Below, piece after piece: positions 47,446-53,906 of a stretch of DNA of 64,000 bases. Origin of the DNA: CAYVGO01 sp964450725 (GTDB taxonomy: Bacteria > Bacteroidota > Bacteroidia > Bacteroidales > UBA932). Position 1 is the stretch's first letter. Every line of letters starts with the position of its first letter. Where the stretch lies: contig CAYVGO010000004.1 of the NCBI GenBank assembly GCA_964450725.1, forward strand, positions 14,404 to 78,403. The letters are read 5' to 3'. Below the pieces are notes generated by a model, which was not told the DNA's origin, searched no databases, and was given only the letters and a program-made list of their open reading frames with translations. The position numbers and the translations under genes are program-made.

Positions 47446-47652
47446 ATATATTTTTTGCAGACGGAAAAAGAGAATGTTTGGAGTTTATGGAATACTACAA
47501 CCGACAAACGGATAAAACTGAAATCTTCCACCTAAAAATTATTTAACATGCTGTGAATGTAAGTATTTAACATATATCTACCACTTGTGGTCAATGAAAA
47601 ATATTGGAAAAACTTGTGATTACATAAAAAACTTAATACCTTTGCCACCCTA
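47440..47652 (+). repeat. Promoter-bearing repeat, copy A
   Basis: This segment is similar to 50354-50558. The right 105 bp (47548-47652 against 50454-50558) align without gaps with about 11 differences by eye. Shared features are a TAAGTATttaacaTATACTTA-like palindrome, CTTG at 47613-47616, a 20-bp spacer, and TACCTTTG at 47637-47644, which is a -33/-7 promoter reading right. Similarity stops shortly after the -7 element. Confidence 0.85.
47613..47644 (+). promoter_or_regulatory. Predicted promoter of the toxin-antitoxin island
   Basis: CTTG, 20 bp, TACCTTTG: a good Bacteroidota -33/-7 pair, giving a leader of about 155 nt before the ATG at 47807. The leader shows no gene. Confidence 0.65.
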
Positions 47653-47806
47653 TAATTCTGATGACATGGCTTGTTAAAAAGAGAGAGGGATTTTGCAGTT
47701 TTAGTAGTGTTAAAATGTAGAGCCAATAGTTTTATATACGGCAGATGTACAAGGAATGTGTTGAGATAGATTAATGAGTTGAAGTATAGATTTATACTAA
47801 GAACAA

Positions 47807-48241
47807 ATGGAAAGCAGTAAAAATATTGGCAGGGCATTAATTCCTTACTTGTTAAGAGGCTTAACGAATTATGTGATGGAAAATAAAAAACTGACTGCGC
47901 AAGATGCTTTATATTACGTCATCAATTCTAATCTTTATACAAAACTTCATGATGAAGATACAAAATATTGGTACTTAAGTACTTTGGCTCTCTATGAAGA
48001 ATTGGAAAAAGAAAAAAAGATATTAAAAGAAAATTGCGGCCAAGATATTTTATTATTTACCGCTTTTTGTATTGAGAACTATCAGGTTTTGAAAAATAAA
48101 ACGAAGGAAGAGGTGATATTTCTTTTCAATAAATTTAAGGTATTTGATTACTTAAAAGATGTTTACCAACCATTGCATACTCAAGGTGGTCATTATATTA
48201 TTGATGAAATAGAATTATTTATCGAATCTCAAAGAAAATGA
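47807..48241 (+). CDS. DUF3791-containing protein, predicted antitoxin-side partner
   Basis: 144 residues in two parts. Residues 1-70 (LTAQDALYYVINSNLYTKLHDEDTKYWYLSTLALYEELEKEKK) are helical and resemble a small protein often found next to DUF3791 genes. Residues 80-144 (LLFTAFCIENYQVLKNKTKEEVIFLFNKFKVFDYLKDVYQPLHTQGGHYIIDEI, described by the FCIENY and LHTQG landmarks) are a DUF3791 domain. The stop overlaps the start of the DUF3990 gene by 4 bp (ATGA), showing translational coupling. By analogy with DUF3791-DUF3990 pairs it probably neutralises the next protein; this is inference. A start at codon 24 is possible. Confidence 0.75.
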   Translation: MESSKNIGRALIPYLLRGLTNYVMENKKLTAQDALYYVINSNLYTKLHDEDTKYWYLSTLALYEELEKEKKILKENCGQDILLFTAFCIENYQVLKNKTKEEVIFLFNKFKVFDYLKDVYQPLHTQGGHYIIDEIELFIESQRK

Positions 48242-48711
48242 GGTTATACCATGGGTCAATACAAACTGTAGAAAAACCTGATTTGTCATTTTGTAGAAAA
48301 AATACAGATTTCGGACAAGGGTTTTATACCACAACAAACAAAATACAAGCCGAACAGTGGTGTACGATTATACAAAAAAGAAATGATAATACGGCTCAAA
48401 AAATTGTTTCTGCGTTTGAATTTGATCATGATATATTGAAGGTTCGGAATTTTGATGGGGTATCAGAAGATTGGTTAGATTTTATTTTTGCGAATCGTTA
48501 CGGAGCAAAAACAGATTTTTTTGATATTGTGTTAGGCCCCGTTGCTAATGATAGTTTATATGCCACTCTTCAAATATTTGAACAGGGAGTTATTACAAAA
48601 CAACAAGCCATTGCAAGATTAAAATCATATACCTTAGTTGATCAGATTTCATTTCATTCCGACAAAGCATTAGAGACCTTGCAATTTGTTGAAAGTTATG
48701 TAGTAAAATAA
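48238..48711 (+). CDS. DUF3990 protein, predicted ADP-ribosyltransferase-fold toxin
   Basis: 157 residues. LYHGS near the start (His5), TDFGQGFYTTTNKIQAEQW at about 27-45 and DQISFHSDKALETLQF near the end are the DUF3990 landmarks. The His...Tyr pattern recalls ADP-ribosyltransferase folds of the H-Y-x class, with Gln in DQISFH in the third place. No enzymatic activity can be shown from sequence. It overlaps the DUF3791 gene by 4 bp and is likely the toxin or effector of the pair. Confidence 0.8.
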   Translation: MRLYHGSIQTVEKPDLSFCRKNTDFGQGFYTTTNKIQAEQWCTIIQKRNDNTAQKIVSAFEFDHDILKVRNFDGVSEDWLDFIFANRYGAKTDFFDIVLGPVANDSLYATLQIFEQGVITKQQAIARLKSYTLVDQISFHSDKALETLQFVESYVVK

Positions 48712-48734
48712 AACCTTAAATTTGACAACACTGT

Positions 48735-49052
48735 ATGAAGAAAGAAAAACCCATATTCTCGCAAAATCTCTTTTGGGATATTGACATTGAGGAATTGGAT
48801 GTGGATAAGTATCCCAAATTTGTCATTGAAAGAGTGATTGAAAGGGGAAGTTTAGAAGATTGGCATAAAGTGAAAAACTATTATACATTTGAACAAATTA
48901 AAGAACTATCTTTAACCATGCGATGTTTAGCACCAACAGCACTGACATTTATAGCAGCATATCTTAATCTACCGATCACTGAATTTCGATGTTACAAACT
49001 TTCACAGTTGATGCCACAACCATGGCACTCCTACGAAAAATCCAATCCATAA
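48735..49052 (+). CDS. DUF6922-like protein, partner of the AbiEii-like gene
   Basis: 105 residues. SQNLFWDIDIEELDVDKYPKFVIERVIERGSLEDW is typical of small proteins encoded before AbiEii-type nucleotidyltransferases in Bacteroidota (DUF6922), and the end YKLSQLMPQPWHSYEK is also usual. It probably is the antitoxin of the pair; DNA binding is possible but not shown. It overlaps the next gene by 64 bp in another frame. It lies 23 bp after the DUF3990 gene. Confidence 0.72.
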   Translation: MKKEKPIFSQNLFWDIDIEELDVDKYPKFVIERVIERGSLEDWHKVKNYYTFEQIKELSLTMRCLAPTALTFIAAYLNLPITEFRCYKLSQLMPQPWHSYEKSNP

Positions 49053-49600
49053 AAGAGTTTGAAAATCTTCGTTTGGTGGGAGGAACGGCATTGGCGTTGC
49101 ACATAGGTCATCGTCATTCAATAGATTTAGATTTGTTTGGAAAGTTCAATTTATCTCATAACGAAGTCAAACAAACCATAGAAAAAGAAAAGATAAATCT
49201 TGTTTTGAATTATGAAACAAATTCGATTTATTCATGTATTTGTGATGGCATTAAAGTTGATATTGTAAATTATCCTATAGCGTGGTTTAGCAGTCCAATC
49301 ATTGAAGGTGGGATTCAATTAGCATCTCTTGAAGATATTGTTGCCATGAAACTCAAAGCCGTAGCAGACAGAGGATCAAAGAAAGATTTTATTGACATCT
49401 ATTTTTTATTAAACTATTTTTCAATGGAAGAAATGTTGCAGTTATTCAATAAAAAATTTCCTGAAATTGCGTTATTTATGGTGGTGAAAAGTTTGACCTA
49501 TTTTATTGATGCAGAAGAACAAGTTATGCCAAAAATGTTTATTCCAACTTCGTGGGAAGCAGTGAAGGAAAAACTTTGTGAAGAAATCAGGAAAGTGTGA
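48989..49600 (+). CDS. AbiEii/AbiGii-type nucleotidyltransferase toxin
   Basis: 203 residues. LRLVGGTALALHIGHRHSID with LDLF (about 27-50) is the nucleotidyltransferase motif; Asp46 and Asp48 should bind metal. KLKAVADRGSKKDFIDIYFLL is the second family block with Lys and Asp. AbiEii enzymes add nucleotides to tRNA or other acceptors and cause growth arrest on phage infection. I keep the ATG at 48989, inside the DUF6922 gene, because MLQTFTVDATTMALLRKIQS matches the family's normal start; a later ATG (49022) would remove the first 11 residues. Confidence 0.87.
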   Translation: MLQTFTVDATTMALLRKIQSIKEFENLRLVGGTALALHIGHRHSIDLDLFGKFNLSHNEVKQTIEKEKINLVLNYETNSIYSCICDGIKVDIVNYPIAWFSSPIIEGGIQLASLEDIVAMKLKAVADRGSKKDFIDIYFLLNYFSMEEMLQLFNKKFPEIALFMVVKSLTYFIDAEEQVMPKMFIPTSWEAVKEKLCEEIRKV

Positions 49601-49638
49601 AATAATAAAATGACACTTTGCATTTAAAAATTAAAACG

Positions 49639-49956
49639 ATGATCGCACCAATAATTCAATCAAAAATCACGCCACTAATACAATTATTAAAGGACAATCA
49701 TGTAATTCGTGCTTATCTGTTTGGTTCTGTTTGTACAGATACTTTTAATGATAAAAGTGATGTGGATTTACTTATTTCATTTTCAGAAGAAATTTCTCCT
49801 GAAGTATATACAGATAGTTATTTTGCTTTACACGAAAAAATTAGAAAACTATTGGGACGAGAAGTTGATATTATTACAGAGAGATGTCTCTCAAATCCTA
49901 TATTTATTCAAAATGTAAATAACTCAAAAAGATTGCTCTATGAATCAGAATATTGA
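49639..49956 (+). CDS. mntA: MntA-type nucleotidyltransferase antitoxin
   Basis: 105 residues from the ATG at 49639 (a TTG 21 bases upstream is less likely). The minimal nucleotidyltransferase motif GSX10DXD is exact: Gly29-Ser30, then ten residues, Asp41-x-Asp43 (FGSVCTDTFNDKSDVD). EVDIITE follows as the third acidic strand. In the MntA-HepT system this enzyme AMPylates and so neutralises the HEPN toxin. It overlaps the next gene by 17 bp. Confidence 0.88.
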   Translation: MIAPIIQSKITPLIQLLKDNHVIRAYLFGSVCTDTFNDKSDVDLLISFSEEISPEVYTDSYFALHEKIRKLLGREVDIITERCLSNPIFIQNVNNSKRLLYESEY

Positions 49957-50287
49957 AAAATATTTAATTGATATTTTAATTGCGATTCAGAGTATTGACA
50001 ATTTTATTGGTGAAAATAGAGATTATTTTATTTTTAGAGATCATAAGATGATGCAACGTGCAGTGGAGCGAGAAATTGAAATTATTGGTGAGGCAGTGGG
50101 TCGCATACTCAAAATAGAAACTGAATTTACATTATCAAATGCAAGGGATATTATCAACACCAGAAATTATGTGATCCATGGTTATGATAAAGTTGATGAT
50201 GTAATTATTTGGGCAATTGTAATCAAACACCTACCTTTATTAAAAGAAGAGATTGAAATCAAATTACAAAATGGAAAGGCGATGTAG
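49940..50287 (+). CDS. hepT: HepT-type HEPN ribonuclease toxin
   Basis: 115 residues, all helical (formerly DUF86). RNYVIHGY at 75-82 is the RX4HXY motif: Arg75 and His80 form the RNase site, and Tyr82 is the residue expected to be AMPylated by MntA. EREIEIIGEAVGRI in the middle is family-typical. It probably cleaves tRNA or mRNA when released. It is encoded with mntA (17-bp overlap) and ends the island. Confidence 0.9.
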   Translation: MNQNIEKYLIDILIAIQSIDNFIGENRDYFIFRDHKMMQRAVEREIEIIGEAVGRILKIETEFTLSNARDIINTRNYVIHGYDKVDDVIIWAIVIKHLPLLKEEIEIKLQNGKAM

Positions 50288-50353
50288 ATTTATTTTCTTT
50301 TGAATAGTTTAAAGTTTCACTACATTCATAGAAAAATAAGTTTGACAAGGAAA

Positions 50354-50558
50354 AAATGTAATATTTTTTTAGGCTGAAAAAGTAGGACGTTTGGAGTTTG
50401 TGAAATAGTGCAATGGATAAAATTTAAGTAAACCAAAACAAAAATCACCTAATATGCTGTAAATGTAAGTATTTAACATATACTTACAACTTGGAGTCAA
50501 CGAAAAAGATTGGAAAAACTTGTGATTACACAAAAAACTGAATACCTTTGCCACTCTA
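50354..50558 (+). repeat. Promoter-bearing repeat, copy B
   Basis: Partner of copy A at 47440-47652. It carries CTTG (50519-50522), a 20-bp spacer and TACCTTTG (50543-50550), and so may start transcription toward the arylsulfotransferase gene at 50765. The remaining 50559-50764 leader shows no gene or clear terminator. Confidence 0.85.
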
Positions 50559-50764
50559 TGTTTGAAGCATAGTTATTTTAGAAAGAGTGAGCAAGCATTT
50601 GTTTTTGTTTTAGAGGGTTAAAGGTGATGAGGTTAATAATAATTTAATATTACCGAAAGTGATTGTGTGGTTGATATGTCTGCGATAGGATGGAGCATCA
50701 CAGTAACATAGGGTTTTATTGTGACTTCATTTTTACAAAGTACATTACATTTAAATATAATACT

Positions 50765-52249
50765 ATGGCAAGGAGAAATTATTTCTATATTTTCAGTATT
50801 CTTATTGCTTTTGCGTGTCAAAAGTATGATGATTCTGCTTTACAAAATAAGTTAGATGATGCACTTAAAAAGCAAGATGAAATCCAAAAAGAATTAGATA
50901 AAATTGCCAACTCACAGAAAAAAACTGAAATATTTTTTTCAACCGGAGATCTTTCTCCAAATTTTAATCCAACCACATACAACGGTTACAGCGTAAGTTC
51001 GTTGAACACCAAATTTCCTTTTTATATTACCGTCAAAGCACCGGAAGGAACTGCAATAACAATCAATAACGCTCAGGCTCAAGCAAATACTCCATTTGAA
51101 TTAAAGTTAGACAAATTAGCATGGGATGGTTATATCAGCATAAAAATTGATGAGAAGGAATATAAAGTAAAACATATTCCTGATAATTTCCCTCGATATT
51201 TTGCCTATAGTAAGAATCCCTCTCCGGGAGATATCTATTTGGCCTTTTCAAATATGCCAGCAACTATTTTATCGAACAAGGGTGATTTATTGTATTATCG
51301 AAGGGGTTCTTACTCAGACTTCAAAAAAGTGTACAACAAAAATGGACAAGTAAGATATGTTGTCATTAAACAAGAGTTGGTTCCTCAAGTTGATGGTGGA
51401 GGGTATTATCAAGGAGTAATATTAATTATGGATGATCATTTCAATTTGATAAAAGAGGTGAAGCCCATTTCAAACTCGGCTGAATTGAATTATTTTAATG
51501 AAAATCATGAGTTTGTATTTATAGACGATGATCATTATATTTTTTCTTTATACACTCCTAAAATTGTAAATAATATACCGGAGGCACTCAATCCTAATCC
51601 TTTTGGGGTACAGGTTATCGCTGCGCATTTGCAGGAAATAAAAAATAATCAGATAGTTTGGGAATGGTTCAGTACAGACTATCCTTCATACTATTCTTCA
51701 AGTATAGAAAGAAATAATTTTCAAAGTAATAGTAGAGACTTTGCAGACTATGTACATCTTAATTCTGTAACCATAGACCCTACAGACAACAACCTAATTC
51801 TTTCTTTAAGAAATCAATGGTCAATCGTCAAGATAAACAGAACTACCGGAAATTTGATGTGGACATTGAGTGGTACCAATGATGACTTTGCTCTTACTCC
51901 GGCACAATCTCTCAAAGGACAGCACTATGCTAAAATTTTCATCAACCCTGATGGTACGAAAACAATCACTATTTATGACAACAGAACCGGAGAAGCATTA
52001 TCAAGAGTGATAGAATATACTATTAATGAAAGTACAAAAACATTGGTAAATTTTGAAGAACTAAGAGGTCCATATCTTGGAGATTATATGGGATCAGCCC
52101 AAAGACTTGAGAGTGGAAGATACTTTATTGGTTGGGGATCGGGCGCAAATTTTGCAGCAACAGAAATATCTCGTGACGGATCTGAGATATATTTCAATTT
52201 GATATTACCTCAAGGCGTAGTTTCCTACAGGGCTCAAAAGTTTGAATAG
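50765..52249 (+). CDS. Arylsulfotransferase (ASST) family lipoprotein
   Basis: About 494 residues. MARRNYFYIFSILIAFAC ends in a lipobox Cys18, so the protein is membrane-anchored. A short coiled coil follows (about 25-55). The ASST region has PGDIYLAFSNMPAT, HEFVFIDDDHYIFSL, DYVHLNSVTIDPTDNNLILSLR, WTLSGTNDDF and GQHYAKIFI, matching the six-bladed propeller of PF05935 with its conserved His residues. ASSTs move sulfate from one phenol to another without PAPS. An in-frame ATG at 50690 precedes the lipobox by 25 extra residues and is rejected. The donor and acceptor are unknown. Confidence 0.85.
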   Translation: MARRNYFYIFSILIAFACQKYDDSALQNKLDDALKKQDEIQKELDKIANSQKKTEIFFSTGDLSPNFNPTTYNGYSVSSLNTKFPFYITVKAPEGTAITINNAQAQANTPFELKLDKLAWDGYISIKIDEKEYKVKHIPDNFPRYFAYSKNPSPGDIYLAFSNMPATILSNKGDLLYYRRGSYSDFKKVYNKNGQVRYVVIKQELVPQVDGGGYYQGVILIMDDHFNLIKEVKPISNSAELNYFNENHEFVFIDDDHYIFSLYTPKIVNNIPEALNPNPFGVQVIAAHLQEIKNNQIVWEWFSTDYPSYYSSSIERNNFQSNSRDFADYVHLNSVTIDPTDNNLILSLRNQWSIVKINRTTGNLMWTLSGTNDDFALTPAQSLKGQHYAKIFINPDGTKTITIYDNRTGEALSRVIEYTINESTKTLVNFEELRGPYLGDYMGSAQRLESGRYFIGWGSGANFAATEISRDGSEIYFNLILPQGVVSYRAQKFE

Positions 52250-52309
52250 GGAAGCCATTGTCTTTTATAAAAAATTCCTTGTAAAAGATAAAACGCTTTA
52301 ATTCCGTCC

Positions 52310-53015
52310 TTTCGTAGCAGTACGAAAGCGTGAAAAAAGCAAAAGTACTGTTTCGTATTAGTACGAAAGCATGAAAAAGGCAAAAGTACTGTTTCGTATT
52401 AGTACGAAAGCATGAAAAAGGCAAAAGTACTGTTNNNNNNNNNNNNNNNNNNNNNNNNNNNNNNNNNNNNNNNNNNNNNNNNNNNNNNNNNNNNNNNNNN
52501 NNNNNNNNNNNNNNNNNNNNNNNNNNNNNNNNNNGCAAAAGTACTGTTTCGTATTAGTACGAAAGCATGAAAAAGGCAAAAGTACTGTTTCGTATTAGTA
52601 CGAAAGCATGAAAAAGGTAAAAGTACTGTTTCGTAGCAATACGAAAGCATGAAAAAGGTAAAAGTACTGTTTCGTACTAGTACGAAAGCATGAAAAAGGC
52701 AAAAGTACCGTTTCGTACTAGTACGAAAGCATGAAAAAGGCAAAAGTACTGTTTCGTATTAGTACGAAAGCCTGAAAAAGGTAAAAGTACTGTTTCGTAC
52801 TAGTACGAAAGCATGAAAAAGGCAAAAGTACTGTTTCGTACTAGTACGAAAGCATGAAAAAGGTAAAAGTACCGTTTCGTACTAGTACGAAAGCATGAAA
52901 AAGGCGAAAGTACTGTTTCGTAGCAATACGAAAGCGTGAAAAAGGTAAAAGTACCGTTTCGTAGCAGTACGAAAGCATGAAAAAGGCGAAAGTACTGTTT
53001 CGTAGCAGTACGAAA
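52310..53015. repeat. Array of 41-bp tandem units with a 7-bp inverted repeat and variable 4-nt centre
   Basis: Fifteen full units are visible, starting at 52310, 52351 and 52392, then after the gap every 41 bp from 52547 to 52998. Each has invariant arms TTTCGTA and TACGAAA around a centre of CTAG, TTAG, GCAA or GCAG, then a linker NTGAAAAAGG(C/T)(A/G)AAAGTAC(T/C)G. In order the centres are GCAG, TTAG, TTAG, gap, TTAG, TTAG, GCAA, CTAG, CTAG, TTAG, CTAG, CTAG, CTAG, GCAA, GCAG, GCAG. CTAG units form a perfect 18-bp palindrome. The array fills the space between the ASST gene and a DUF6261-like gene. There are no spacers, so it is not CRISPR. Confidence 0.95.
52435..52534. other. Assembly gap (100 N) inside the 41-bp array
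   Basis: Exactly 100 N. The unit starts before and after the gap differ by 155 bp (52392 to 52547), not a multiple of 41, so 100 is a placeholder and the true copy number is unknown. Confidence 0.98.
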
Positions 53016-53066
53016 GGTTGAAAAGAAGAGATTTAATGTTTAGAACATAATAAAAATATTAGACCT

Positions 53067-53825
53067 ATGAGTAAGCAAATTCAAAAAAACGCACTTTCAA
53101 GATTGCCCAATGCGGCACATGTAGAACAAATGAGTTTGATTCTTCAGGTAGTAAGTCCGGAGAAGTCGCAAGAGTTGAAATTAGAAACACTGAGAAAAAC
53201 ATTTGCCAATTTATTCAATCAGGAAGATGAAGTGTTTAAACTCAATCAAGCGTATGAAGTTACGCCAGAAGTAAAGGCTGTGGACAAGGAAAGGGACGAT
53301 ATGCTTTCTTTTGTCATGGGTATAATTAGTTCTAATATCAACAATTTTGAGACATCGAAAAAAGACGCTGCCGCAAAATTAGACTATCTTACCAAGCCTT
53401 ATAAAGGAATTAACAGCAAATCTTTTGTGCAACAATCAGCATTAGTTACTAATTTGATACAGCATTTGAAGAGTCCTGCATATTCTCCCGCAGTAACCAC
53501 GCTTGATCTTACGCAAGCCGTAGAGAAATTAGCAATCGCCAATGAAAGGTTTAAAACAATTTATGTAGCCCGTTTTGACGAAACCGAAAGACGAAAATCG
53601 CTGGACAACATGCTTACTGTCCGTAAAAAAGTAGATGAAGCCTATTACCAACTCACCGAAGCCATCAATGCCTCTTATCTTTATAATAGTGAAGTGGTGA
53701 AAAATGCTGAAATGGAACCACTTTTGGGAGAAGTAATAGATAAAATAAACGCCATTATAGAGATGCTCAATCAAATGCAAAGTCTCTCAGGAAAAAGAAA
53801 AGGGAAAGAAGAAGGAAAGGCGTAA
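53067..53825 (+). CDS. DUF6261-like all-helical protein
   Basis: 252 residues, no signal peptide and no membrane helix. It appears all alpha-helical, with heptad-like stretches near residues 160-245. It opens IQKNALSRLPNAAHVEQMSLILQVV, which resembles the start of DUF6261 proteins of Bacteroidota (usual form: I..L..S.LRN.EHF.YM). The end KRKGKEEGKA is basic, as in a nucleic-acid-binding tail. No catalytic motif is recognised. The start lies about 30 bp after the last array unit, so the array would be in or next to its promoter or leader. The family call is by resemblance from memory. Confidence 0.65.
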   Translation: MSKQIQKNALSRLPNAAHVEQMSLILQVVSPEKSQELKLETLRKTFANLFNQEDEVFKLNQAYEVTPEVKAVDKERDDMLSFVMGIISSNINNFETSKKDAAAKLDYLTKPYKGINSKSFVQQSALVTNLIQHLKSPAYSPAVTTLDLTQAVEKLAIANERFKTIYVARFDETERRKSLDNMLTVRKKVDEAYYQLTEAINASYLYNSEVVKNAEMEPLLGEVIDKINAIIEMLNQMQSLSGKRKGKEEGKA

Positions 53826-53906
53826 GATTATTTTCTGCTCTTTAAGAGTTTTCTTAGTTGTGGTCAGTAGGGTGGTTTTGGCAAGTTACGTATATTTTTT
53901 TTAAAT

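Noticed and set aside
47307..47546. 79-codon plus-strand frame upstream of the island
   Set aside because: Its first half is antisense to proC and its second half is repeat copy A; no independent support.
47532..47837. Minus-strand frame with AKVLSFLCNHKFFQYFSL and its relative at 50369-50554
   Set aside because: Both arise from the promoter-bearing repeats A and B read backwards; the similarity is explained at DNA level.
52194..52743. Minus-strand open frames across the 41-bp array (MPFSCFRTNTKQYFC-type peptides)
   Set aside because: Three 41-bp units make 123 bp, so all frames stay open by repetition; the peptides are Cys/Phe-rich and one runs through the N gap. No start context or relatives known.
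52310..53015. CRISPR array
   Set aside because: Units are direct tandem copies without unique spacers, the period is 41 bp in total, and no cas gene is near.
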